The notes under the pieces: model-generated | Database searches by the model: none | Told to the model about the DNA's origin: nothing | Seen by the model: the letters and a program-made list of their open reading frames with translations, nothing else | Shown: one piece after another, positions 34,584 through 46,945 of the stretch | Position numbering within the stretch: the first letter of the stretch is position 1 | Layout of the letters: every line of letters starts with the position of its first letter | Translations under genes and position numbers: made by a program | Assembly: GCF_041260155.1 (NCBI RefSeq) | Contig: NC_091940.1 | Location: 26,092,370 to 26,156,369 of the forward strand | Direction: 5' to 3' | DNA: 64,000 nucleotides | Source of the DNA: Ptychodera flava | Lineage: Eukaryota > Hemichordata > Enteropneusta > Ptychoderidae

Positions 34584-36117
34584 TTAATTAGTAATGGCAG
34601 TTTGCCATGTAGGATGGTTATGTACAAATATCAAGTTGAACGGAACAAGTTGAACACACAAACAAGCACAAATATGTCTATTCCATATTTGGACAGTTTT
34701 ATTTTGAGGAGAATTTCAAAATTATTACAAGTGAGAAGGGGACATCTGAACACTATTTGAGTTTGTTAGGGGGCATTTGAAAAAACCTGAGAACGTTTTA
34801 TGTTTGTGAATGCAGCCTTATGGGTGTCAGGAATCCAATATTACTTTGGCAATACTTTCCATCACGCGCTAACTTGATACAAATTAATTTGTAACAGATC
34901 AATGATAATGAACATCAATATCTGTTGCGTAAGTTTCATGCATCTAGCAATCTTCAGACTAGCATTTCCTCAGGACTTTTGTCTCATTTCAGTCCAACTT
35001 CTGCAGTAGCAAACACTACATTAGACATAAACTAAAATACACCTTAAAGCCGCACTTTTCAATCCCAGGTTCTCGCATTAGTGGAGTTCTCCTCCCAGTC
35101 AAACGCTTGGTCAGTACGATGTTTGATTTCTATAACATTGATTACACAAACTGATCTCAACCTTTTGTCACATTTTGCTAATCCTGCAAACAGAGTTTAT
35201 GCAAGCTGTTGATTGACGGTCGGTTCAAATCGCCAACGGTCATTGATTCCCCACCACAAACGCTCGAATTTCCTAAAAAATTGTCTTCTAGTAGCATTAG
35301 ACTTTGAATATAACCACAGGGTTCGATCGGCAGAAACTTCGCGCTGCCCGCTTGGCAGTCTGTCTGTGTTTTTGCGGCCGGGGAAAACTAAAAAGTGGCA
35401 TTTTCTGGAGCGTGTGCCGGCGTGTTGCCTGTTTGGTGTCCACTTACACAATGGATGCTGCCATACTTTGGCGTCCTTTTAAAGGGAGGCTCTGCCTTTA
35501 AGTCCTTTTATCTTCGATCACGTGTAACGAATTTTATGGTTAACGATTTAAAAAGCTCGGTAGAATCGTCCAGGAAGGGGACTTTGACCCCTTGATGTCT
35601 TAGCTTTACTCCAATTGTCTCAAAGATTATAACTTTAAATTAAATAACATTGGAATGGGACCGAAGGTGTTTGTTGTACATTCGATAGACAGCTACAAAG
35701 GAATGCGTCTTTTTGTTTCATATTTTGGCAATGTGGTTAGTGCCATCCATAACGCCATTGACATGTTCCCGACAGAGTTTCGTCCGTACCGCCTAATGTC
35801 TACTCTACTCTAAGGAATGTTTAATTTACAGAATGTCAAGTTTTCTCTCAATGGATTCTCTATTTTCATTAAAACTGTTTGAATGTATATGTGAATCAAT
35901 CACGAAATTATAGTTTTCTTACGTAAGCATTATAATTTAGAAATACGTAAGAAAACAAGTATAGCCTGGATCTGCCCGTGTACGCTAGGGAGTGGTTAAC
36001 ACCAGCATCGTATGGCTCATTGGTCGTCCGCAGGTCTCACGCGCTATGAGAGCGTAATTTTCGGTCAATTAATGTAAAACGGAATTATGCCACTCGTCGG
36101 GCAGATTACACTGTTAA

Positions 36118-36479
36118 GGTAGTATGCGCCTCGACAATGAAAGACTTAAATCTCTGTTTAAACTTTCTTCAATGCCACTTTCAATCATTCTCTTACAAAA
36201 ATCTAAATTTTACTATAACCCAAACGGGATTCGAACCCCCACACACTCACGGCAACATCGCCTAGCTGATAGGCCTCACACAAAACCAGTCGGCCACTGC
36301 TTCCAAACACAAAAAATCAGGGGTCACCGTGCAAAGTTTTGTTTGGAGTAATAAATTATTTAACATTTACTAGCATTTCCAAATGTCTGCCATCACTATT
36401 ATAACTCCAACTGGTAGATCAGAAAAAGTATTATATAAATTTGAGAGTCCGATTATCTTTCCCCGAGGCGTATTCTACC
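36118..36479 (+). mobile_element. TTAA-flanked MITE carrying a SINE
   Basis: TTAA at 36,114; starts GGTAGTATGCGCCTCG and ends GAGGCGTATTCTACC. The right TTAA has changed to ATAA. It corresponds to the c1 copy at 2,813 and has the same outer flank (CAGATTACACTG). Internally it is interrupted by the SINE at 36,204-36,308. Confidence 0.85.
36204..36308 (-). mobile_element. tRNA-derived SINE (~105 bp)
   Basis: On the minus strand there is an A-box-like TGGCCGACTGG and, about 50 bases on, a B-box GGGTTCGAATCCC, resembling a tRNA-Ser or tRNA-Leu head, then a short AT-rich tail. ACAAAAATC (36,195-36,203) and ACAAAAAATC (36,309-36,318) are target duplications inside the host MITE. It is too altered to be a working tRNA gene. 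Confidence 0.8.
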
Positions 36480-39427
36480 ATAAAAGGGAATGGTGCCTCG
36501 TGGACTCTATCGATAACATTATAGGAAAATTGGCATATTTATTTGAAAAAATATCGTTTTAAGTACGGTCAATTTGTAGTTCTGGAGAACAAAAGGCATG
36601 GAAATTCGTATTATTCGTATTCGTATTATTTGTTTGAATGAATATATTCATGCACAGCTGTGTGTCTACAGGCCTTAGACTTGAATGTACAGCCAATCTC
36701 TAAATTGATTGACTTTTTGAGCATACTAAGGTCATATTCATAGTTGTGTTCCAAGAGGTTAAAAAAACAGTAGAACTATTTTTAAATTACTGCTATCACG
36801 TAACAAGATTAAGAAAGTGGCGATGTCTTTGTGGAGCATTTGACAATATGAGTTGATTGATGTCTTTTAAATGGCCTTTACCATAAAAGAACGCTTTGTG
36901 GCAAGATGGGATTCTTTTACCACTTATATACATTAGCTCTCCTCTACTTTCATGTAAACGATAGAAATTATGTGCAGACGTCAAAAATATGTATTGTTAG
37001 GCATTCTCAACATCCATATGTTAGCCCGATTACAGCATATTTGAATCCATTGGACGTTCTTCAGAAATAAATTATGAGACAGATTCATTATGCGATACGT
37101 GCTCATGTGGATAAACACAGGAGTTTAAATTAAAACAAAAAGATAAAATGAAACATGCCCAAGCCATCTAATACGATGATGTCTGTTTTCTATTGTCTTC
37201 TCATATATGTGGATCAATGGTTTTGTAAATTTTAATAATTCGTCTTTTAATGGATGACTTATTGATAACGATCTTGTTAATAAATTGTGCAAGAAGACAA
37301 AAATATGATATTTATTAGACAGTATGTGCTTCGTTGGTATTTGATATCTTTACTTTTTACGAGCGTGAACTGCCGCATAGATTCTTGTTCTCAAGATATC
37401 GAAGTGGCATGATTTCAAAAATATAATGGTAATTCAAACCCAGGACTCGATTCTTTCGTTGGCTACACGTCCCCTCCATCATCACTCGTTTCTTATACCA
37501 TTATTTTTCCCGTGTTGACATTTCCATGTATTTTAAAACAAACTTTCCTCCAGCCCTTTACTCTAGCGAGAATCAAAATACAATATACCTCCGTAAAACA
37601 TCAGCCAAGATAAATCCCATGTTGTATGCCGTTGAACAAATAGTTTCCGATTTCTTACCAATGTACCATCGGATTAATTACACGTACGATTGACTTCCAA
37701 ACGTTTGCACTACCATAGACCATCTCAGGAATAAATAGCAAAAAATGGAAAGTACCATCAAAAAAGTAACATTGTAATTTTTAGAAGTCTGAAGCTTTAT
37801 GATTCTGTGTAATCTTTATTGTAAGTGACGTCATCTATCGTTGTCACTCAAAATCAACTCTGACCATCTCCGTGAATCAGGTAAGCACTCAACAATTTTA
37901 CTCGGAAGGTGTACACTTTCAATTAAAGATACGGGAATGTAACATGTTTTCTGCCAAACAAAGCAAGGCGTACAACTGCGGCTAATTTACACATACGTAT
38001 GCCGTGACGAAGCAGTAAAATCGTCGAGCAAAATTTTCGACAGGAATAACGGTTAATTGCATGCGATAGCAAGGGACAATATTATGAAGGACACCTGTAA
38101 GTGAAAAACGTATATTAGGCACCTATCAATGGGCACCTACAAAATATTTGTTAGGAAAAATCCAAAGGTTTACCAGACTGATTGTTTTTTGTGATCAGAG
38201 TCAGTAAGCCATCGATATAATCATTTTCTTAGTATTAGTGTCAAATGGAGCTTGCATCTTTGCGCAAAAATGGCAATTTGGCCCGATAAATAATAAACAA
38301 TAGAACTGATAAATCGATAATCGCGGATATATCAGTATATGGTAGGTCGATTTCGGAAGTGTTGATCGTTTTCACATTCATAGCAGTGGACCACCTCGCC
38401 ACACACACTAAAATCCTGCCGGGTAGTTTCGGTAGCTAAAAAAGGGACAGACCAAGCACACGTGAGGATAATCGCTCGTGGGTGTACGAGTGTCATGCAA
38501 TAGAAATAGGGAACACTTTACAGAGATGTGCGAACTTGAAATTCTGCATTTTCTGAGTGAACACACATCGATATCAGATGTGCTCAGTTTTACAAAAGCA
38601 TAATAAATGCATATTGTAATATAGAAAAGAAACATTTTATGCAATCTACTCTATGTAGTTTATCAGAGTTGACTTGAATTGATCTTTTTATTGTTCCCTC
38701 TAACATGCATCTCACCACTCAGCGAGAATTGTGAAATACGTTACTTTTAATCGAAGATGCCTTCTTGTGATCTTGGATCGCTCTACACCACAAAGGGAGC
38801 GTTTAGTTATTATAAACGGGATGGTCCGACAATTTCTTCACGTACCTCACTTAAAATAATGAAACCCACAAAACACTCAAAAATGTTAGGACCCCTGAGA
38901 AAATGATGAAATTTTTGATGACCCCACCTGAGAACACCATTGCTTCAGGAAATTTTGATGTTTGATATTTCAATACTACTTGTATGGTAACTCTAACCTC
39001 ACAAGTATTTTCGGGACTTTGTTCCATGTAATTCTACAGTTTGTTGGTCTTCTTCTTATGGCAAGTTAAATACCCAGTATTCTATTTGTCAATGCAACGT
39101 GTTAATGAATCATTATAATGGTTGAAAAGTAAATTCGCGTATGGATCTGAATTTGATTATCAATAATAACAATGCAGGACACAGATACACAGTCAATGTC
39201 GACGAGCTGAGTATTGGGTATTCCAATACGCTGTGCAAAGTACACCTAAAACCTGTTGCGCCTCAAAAATAACTTATTTTATTGAAAAATAAATCACATA
39301 CATATAAACCTTTGGTGGAATCTTCAAGACATGCTAAACATATATATCCCTTACGCGTGTTCAAATCCCCCGATTCCCCTAAAAGCATTGATAAAATGGT
39401 GTCGCGACACACACTGGACACCATGCG

Positions 39428-39560
39428 TTGTAGAATGAGCCTCAGGGACATATATTTGGACCTCCAATTTTTTTACGATTCTTTTCTGGTCTTCCGCGGC
39501 TCATGTTAAGTCTATCGGAGTAAGCAAAAACAATTATCGTCCTACGGGGCTTTGGGCCAT
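39428..39560 (-). mobile_element. MITE remnant, reverse orientation, in c4
   Basis: TTGTAGAATGAGCCTCAGGGAC matches the MITE terminus in reverse. Only the first ~130 bp remain. Confidence 0.55.
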
Positions 39561-39817
39561 ATTTTTTTAGAGCAACTCAACTTTTTATTCTTCGTCCATA
39601 ACCATTTTGCCGGGGAGATCTAAAAAGCACTCTATATACGTCTTTCAAATTTAAAACAAATGACAGCTGTATCTGTTGTCAGACGTCCCATGTGCGCTTA
39701 GAGTGTGTGAACACCAGCATCGTATGGACCAATTGGTCGTTCGCTGTGACAGCGTATTTTGGTCGCTTGATGAAAATCCGGAACTACAGCACGCGTCTGA
39801 CAGACGATACTTTTAAG

Positions 39818-40152
39818 ATAGTATGTTACTCAAAAGTGACAGACTAAATAGTTTGTTCAAGCTTTACTCCATGAAACTTTCAACCATTCTCTTACCAAAT
39901 CAAGAATAAAAAAACAGGGTAAGCGTGCAAAGTTTGATTCTAGAGAAAAAAAATATTTAAAATTTATCGATATTTGCATTTCAAATTGGCTGCAATAAGA
40001 CCACTACATAAACTCTATAAAGAAAATAAAAAATTAGATTTTCGAAAAACATAGGACGAGGTAAAAAATTTCCCTTACTTCAAGAGCGGTTAATAAGAAA
40101 AAAGCGTATAATTTGGAGAGTGTGATTATCTTTCCCGAGTTGCATTCTACTT
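39818..40152 (+). mobile_element. TTAA-flanked MITE, diverged full-length copy
   Basis: TTAA at 39,814 and 40,153 bound 335 bp with worn inverted ends (GATAGTATG.. and ..TGCATTCTACTT). The outer flank GACAGACGATACT is shared with the copy at 52,253. Confidence 0.75.
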
Positions 40153-40236
40153 TTAAAAGGGAATGGGTTTCCTGCACTCCGTCGGTAACAATTATAGGAA
40201 AAAAGACATATCTGGTATGAGTATAAATGATGACTC

Positions 40237-40305
40237 GCAAATAGGCTGTCACTCCGATTGGCCATACGATTCTGGTGTTCACACACTCTCAGCGCACATG
40301 GGACG
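40237..40305 (-). repeat. Inverted partial copy of nearby unit sequence
   Basis: The block with CCATACGATTCTGGTGTTC and GCGCACATGGGACG is the reverse complement of 39,685-39,745. It is absent at the matching place near 58,436, so it was added here. Confidence 0.65.
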
Positions 40306-40850
40306 TAATCATTACATAATACTGTAAGTGTTAAAGGTACAGAACGGAGAAAAATACATTTATTAGTTTATAGACCTGTTTCGCACAGCATTTGACGTTG
40401 ATGAAAATCAACTACTTTTTCTGAGAGGAATGATATAATGACAAGAAAGTCATTGACATAAGTTGTTTTCTGAAAATAGAATACAATAACTGCAATTTTT
40501 GCAAGCGGAAGAAGAATAGTCCCATCTTAATCCATTTGGATGCGGGATTCTATTATTTAAACGTACAAAAAGTTATATTAATACTGCCATATATCTCAAG
40601 CTGGTGACTGTATGTGCAAACTTGTTATGACTTTTAATGTTCAATAAAGCATTAAATGGACCTTTACGTCATTCCAAAGTTTAGTGCACATTGAAAGATA
40701 TCACATGCTTGGCATTCCTGAAAAAGATCGTTAAAGTACATTCGATTTCTAGCTCTGGAGAACAAAAAGGCATGCTCATGCAAATTTTATAGTTTATTTT
40801 TTTGAATGAATATATTTAGGCACACCTCTGGTTTAAAGGCCCTAGACTTG

Positions 40851-41440
40851 TGTTACGAGGCAAGAATTATGTAGTTATTATATTCATACTTATTTACTCT
40901 TATGTATCGATATATTCATATTTATTTACTCTTATGTATCGAATGACTACGGAGTCTTATTAGTCATTGTTATAGGTCAATCACCTTGCACTTTAACGGA
41001 CTTCAAAATGAACAAAGTTCAAGGAGTATCAGTGATTCAGCAAAACATTATCTTGTTGGAGATATCTTGCTTTAAATAGAAAGTATATCTTAAGGAACAA
41101 TCAAGGACTGTTACAAAACGGCTTTAATTAAGTGCAAACCAATCACTCGATGTAAATTTCAGACCTTAACATTGTATGGAAATATATTTCAATCTGTGCC
41201 CAATGGACGACCATTTTAGTAAATCAAATGATTAGATTGTAGTTTCGCTCATTTAAGGGAGAATTTTATGAGAAAGAGCAGAACACGATCCTGCTGGGCA
41301 CGTCATTGTATGGTGAAATCAAGCCAATAAACCCTCCTCATACCAGTCTAACTCCTTGTGAGCCTCTGCTTTGTTGATCATGTTGATCGTCCAGTACCTC
41401 ATCGCACGCATTCCCCTAGGCAGACGATACGTCAGTATCA
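40851..41440 (+). repeat. 5' LTR of the Ty3/Gypsy element
   Basis: Starts TGTTACGAGG and ends CAGTATCA. CTTG (40,847-40,850) is the left target duplication. A 40-bp internal tandem (TTATTTACTCTTATGTATCG twice) is present in both LTRs. Confidence 0.9.
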
Positions 41441-44400
41441 TATGGTGGAGACATCCGACGGGTAACAAGCAAGCTCATAGAGGTATATGACAACAAGGAG
41501 TGGACGTAGATATCATAGAATGGCGAACGTACCAGCACCAGCAGCGGAAGCACCAGAACTCACTGCATGGCAAAGGGGCATCAACACCCAGCTCAATGCC
41601 ATTCGAGAGTCGAGCGATGATAGTTCCTTTGGCATGGGACCCGGAATTTTCCGAGGGAGGAAAAGGAGAATGCTCGGAGATGGTGGCAACGGTACTCTGA
41701 CTTTGTACAGTTCCGTGGTTGGCCCGAGGAGAAGCAACTCCGAGGCGTTGGGTTATATCTGACTGGTGAGGCCGAGATGGTATAGGACCGAAAGATGGTA
41801 TAGGAGCCAACTGATGAGACCAAGGCCAATATGGAGACCTTAGGCGAAGCCTCTTGGATAGATTTGGTAAGTGCGGCCCTTTGTGGCTTTATGACCAAAT
41901 GCTATTCCAACTTAAGCAGCAGCCGAACCAGACCTTTGAACAGTATGCTGCACAATTAAAGGAGAAAGCTGAGAAGGCTCAGAAGACGGATAGAGAAATT
42001 TTATCATTTTTATAAATGGGTTAAGGCCTCGAATCCAAACGTTTAATGCTGGAAAAGCCCGGGGGATTTTGCAACCGCTTATTTGCAGGCCAAAACGGCA
42101 GAAGTGGTGACCAGTCTTCCCCAGGAAGCTGAGGATGTGCGGTCCGACCGGAAAATCATAGCACTTGAAGGACATCGAGAGAGACTTGGCTGAGTTAAAG
42201 TTCAAACCCCGGGATCAAGGGAACAGCGATCAGAGATGGAGAAGCCGAGCCCAAGGACGTCCGATGAACACCTATGGAGGCCGTGATGTCAGGAATGCAC
42301 AGGTACAGTGCAATCGTTGTTATCGAATAGGACATAGTGCCCCTAACTGTCCACGTAACCGTCCCAATAATAACATTGACACTCGGACATGTTATAACTG
42401 TGGGGAACAAGGGCACATTGCCCGCAGATGCCCTAATAATATGGGTTATTAAACGAATAAGCCCTATCGGGATTTAAAGCGGCAAAGTCGACCGATTCAA
42501 GGCAGGTTTCGATATTGATATGGCCGAAAGTTTGGTTATTAATGATTTAGAGGGTGAATTTTCTCATGAGAATGGATGGGTCCACGATTTTTCAAGGAAA
42601 TTTAACTTCTGTATCTATATCAAATAGAGTTGTTAAGTCTTTAGTTGACACCGGGGCTCATGTTACTGTTGCACCAATGAGATTGTTAGATATCGTTCCC
42701 TCATTACATAATTATCCAATTTACAAATCTCGATATAGTCATGTACAAACAGCAGATAAAAACAGAATTAATGTAATCGGGTTTATCAAAGTACCAGCTT
42801 TTGTTGGCAATAAGCGAGTGCTGTTGTTTATTAATTTTGTTGAAGATTTACACCATGATTTGATTTTGGGATTAGATTTCATGAAACGTTATGGTGCAGT
42901 GATTGATTTTAATTCAAGAAATATCAAATTGCAATCCAATGTACCCCTTCGTACAAGCAGCGAAGTGGTTATCCCTTCTAAGTGCGAAACGGTGATTTCA
43001 GTGAAAACTCCCTACCGTTATTCTGACGGTATTTTAGGCCATTTAACAACAACCAAAACAAGGTTAGCACCTGGCATTTTGGCAGCCAAGGGCTTGGCAT
43101 ATTCCAGCACCAAGCATATTCCTATGAGAGTTGTCAACACTTTAGACACCGATGTCAAAATTAGAAAGAATACCGTCGCTGCTATGTTTTCTCCATTACC
43201 TAAGGGAAGTACAATCACCCCCTTGGATGCTCCTATTGTTAGTAATCTTTCAAGTGTTTCCAATCAGACTGATTATGAATGCAATCACCTGTTAAGTCAA
43301 TTGAAATTGGAGGAGTTAGATATCACTGAACAACAAAGGGAACGATTACAAAATGTACTGTTGCGTAATTCAGATGCATTTGTTGATTCTACTGGCCGAT
43401 TGGGTCATTGTGATATCATTAAACATCAGATTAAGTTGAAAGAGGGTACCGTACCGTTTAGACGCCAGCCTTACCGAGTTACCCCGGAAAAGAGGGTAGA
43501 ACTTGAGCGCCAGGTTGGTCAGTTATTAGAACAAGGTATTATCGAGCCGTCTACCTCCCCTTTCTCAAGCCCGGTCGTTTTGTCCAAAGCCGGATAATTC
43601 ATGGCGTTTCTGTACTGACTTCCGGACCTTAAATGATTTAACGGATCCTGATTCATTTCCTTGCCCAGAACTGATGAGTCCTTAGAAATGTTGGGGAAAA
43701 ACAAACCTCAGTATTTTTCTACTTTAGATTTACAATCAGGGTTTTTTCAATTAGATTTGGATGAAGAGAGTAGGCCAAAAACCGCTTTTGTTACACATCA
43801 GGGGTTATATCAATATAGACGACTTGCCCAGGGGTTGCGAAATAGCCCAAGTTGTTTTCAACGTACCATGCAGCACGTATTACGTAATGTTATGTGGAAA
43901 TATGTTCTGTGTTACATTGATGACATAATTATATTTAGCGACACCTTTGAGTCACACCTCCAACACATCGACGATGTCCTATCCAGGTTACGGCAGGCTG
44001 GGTTAAAGTTAAAGCCAGGGAAATGCCAATTTATGCGCAAGAGTGTAAAATTTTTGGGGCACATAATTAATAGGGAGGGAATCTCTGTTGACCCGAGTAA
44101 AGTAAAGTGAAGCTGTACAAAATTATCCCCGTCCTCACACTGTAACTCAACTTAAATCGTTTTTGGGACTGGCTAATTATTACCGTAAATTATAAGAAAC
44201 TTCTCAATCATTGCTAGGCCCCTACACAAATTATTGACAAAGGATGTTAATTTCGAGTGGAATCACCAATGTGAAGAGGCTTTTGAGGAATTGAAAAGGG
44301 TCTTATGCGAGGCGCCTATTTTGGGGTATCCTAATTTGACGGATGACTTTGTGATATACACTGATAGTTCCACACATGCTCTGGGGTTTGTGTTAGCCCA

Positions 44401-46878
44401 GCGGCAAGATGGAGTGGAACGAGTGATTTTGTATGGGGGACGAAGCTTGAATTGTCATGAGAGGAACTATTCCATTACTGAGCTTGAGGCGCTTGCTGTG
44501 ATACATGCAATTAGGTATTGTGACCCATACATAAGGAGTAATCATATCGTCATAGTAACTGATCATAATAACCTCACTTACATGTTCAAACAGAAAATTC
44601 CCAGGGGTCGAATTGGTCGCTGGATCATGACCTTGCAGCAGTATGACTATGAGATTATTTATAGGCCAGGCAAGAAACATATGAATGCCGATGGGTTGTC
44701 CAGGAGGCCATATCAGCAATGTGAGGGATACAAATCTGATGTAACTGATTTGGAAAACGCCCCTGAGTTTAAGTATCGTCCTAAGGAACAATTCCCGCTA
44801 GTTGATAAGGCTATCAATACCGAACCTGTCCAGCCCCTAGATATTAATACTTTGATTACACAGCCATCTGCCAACCCCGACTTTGATAATTCCCTCACTT
44901 CTGGATACGGGACCCTGGACTCAGAATCTAAACAAGATAGTAAAGGTTCTCAAAGTCAGATAGCAATCACTGACTCAGATCCCCACGTAGACTCTGCCAA
45001 CGACAGATTAGATTTAGAGGTAGAAGTTCAGGTTAAGGCACAACAGAGGAGTGATTCTTATTTAGTTAATTTGTTTAATTATTTGGAAAGAGATGAATTA
45101 CCAGCTGATGACAAGTTGGCTCGTAAAGTGACCAATATGGCCCCTAATTACGATGTTGTTGATGGTGTTTTGTATCACTATTGGAAACCGACTGGGAAAG
45201 CGGTTACCAAAACAGATTGTGTAAGACAAGTTGTAATTCCAAAGTCTTTAAGAAATTATGTAATTAAACGAGCCCATGATTGTGTATTGGGGGGACATCT
45301 GGGATACTCTAAAACATTAGGGGTCCTAAGACAACGGTATTTTTGGGAAAGGATGCCAAGGGATGTCAATTTATACGTTAAGACTTGTGCCCATTGCCAC
45401 ACCAGAAAGAAGGCCATTCCTCCTACTAATGCTAAATTATTACCGATTCCTGTTTCGGGACCTTGGGATCGGCTAGGAATGGATATTGTTGGTCCCCTGC
45501 CTCGTTCATACGACGGACATAAATATATTTTGGTCCTCACTGACTATTTTTCTAAGTTTCCGTTGGCCTTTCCCCTCCGAAATGCTCGGGCTGAGACAGT
45601 GGCTAGGATACTGTTTGATGAGGTTATAGCTACTTATGGCAGTCCAAGGGTTTTGTTGAGTGACCAAGGTTCCAATTTCCTTTCTCAAGTCGTGAGAGAG
45701 ACATGTCGTTACTTTAACATCGAGCGCAAGCACTCTAGCCCATATCTTCCTGAGACCAACGGCCTCACAGAGAAATTTAATGAAGTCTTGGTCAACATGC
45801 TGTCAATGTTCGTGGATAGTCGGCATAAGGATTGGAATCGCTATTTGAGTTCTGTTTTGTTTGCGTATCGAGTTAGTCCCCAGGAATCAACGGGACTGTC
45901 CCCATTTTTCATGTTGTATGGCCGGGAGGCCACCTTGCCCATGGATGTCGAACTCCAGCCCGTTGAGGGAAGGACTAGAAATATCGACACTCATTTGAAA
46001 TACCTTGCTGACAAACGGAGTGTTGCATATAAATTAGCTAAAGAAAATATCGAAAAGTATCAACAAGACATGAAGAAACGCCATGATAGCAATATTAAGA
46101 GGTCTCAGGAATTTAAGATAGGTGATACAGTTTATCTCTATGAACCATCCATAAAGCCAGGTGTCAATAAGAAATTGTTCACAAGTGGACGGGACCTTAT
46201 GTCATATCAGATGAAGTAGGCCCTGTCAATTACAATTACGTCATTGGAACAGTGACAGAAGTTATAGAAAAATAATACACGCCAATAGATTAAAGAAGGC
46301 TTATTTGCGTCCGTCAGAATTTAACTCATCCGACGGATCTTGCGCCCGAGTTCACACCTCATCAGAGTCCGATGATGAAGGAGCAATGCCCCATAATTCC
46401 GGAGTGAGCTCACACTCTGACCTTAATCGAGCCGAAAATGACGGTAGCCATGAAAGCATATCAGATGCTGCTTTCCCTGATCAAGATACCAAGGGAAACT
46501 CACAAAGTGACGCATCCTCAGAACCATATTATGAAGTTGAGCGGGTTTTGAAGGGTCGTTATAGAAATGGTAGATTACAATATTTAGTTAAATGGAAAGG
46601 GGTATACGCATAGATCTAATACATGGGAAGATGCCGAAAATTTGAATGATGCAATGCGTAAACATTTGGAAAGGAATCCTGTCAAAATTACTGGCAAGGC
46701 CATTATAGCTGCTTTTAATGTTTAACTCCTTTTGCACTGATGATTATGCAGCATTGTAGTCGCGTGGATGATCGGAATGGCTGATTGGTATGAATGAAGG
46801 GCCCATGTATGATTGAGATTGTATGAATGGCGTGACTCGGCCTGCTAATCTGATTGTGCAAACAATTACCTGAGTCAA

Positions 46879-46945
46879 AAAAAAAAACAAACAAAAAAAC
46901 AAACAAACAAAAAAAAACCAAAAAAACAACAAACAAACAACAAAC
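46879..46945 (+). repeat. A/C-rich simple repeat inside the Ty3 element
   Basis: Runs of A broken by single C (AAACAAACAAAC type) between the chromodomain region and the envelope-like region. Confidence 0.8.

Larger units (their letters stand above)
34081..39560 (+). repeat. Tandem non-coding unit, copy c4
   Basis: 34,081-37,190 follows c1 from about 1,857. The core then starts at 37,185, with a donor-like GTAAGC at 37,881, an AATAAA block near 38,600 and a reverse MITE remnant at 39,428. It carries two further MITE copies, one with a SINE inside. The second donor-like site is lost (GTATAT). Confidence 0.8.
39561..40850 (+). repeat. Linker part of the tandem unit between c4 and c5 (left of the Ty3 element)
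   Basis: 40,305-40,850 matches 58,430-60,270 once the Harbinger-like insertion is set aside, and with 49,580-50,086 it links c4 to c5. Without the Ty3 element the c4 to c5 spacing is about 4.17 kb. Confidence 0.7.

Noticed and set aside
36204-36308. A true tRNA gene
   Set aside because: The boxes match but the arms do not fold into a full cloverleaf by eye, and target duplications show it is a SINE insertion.
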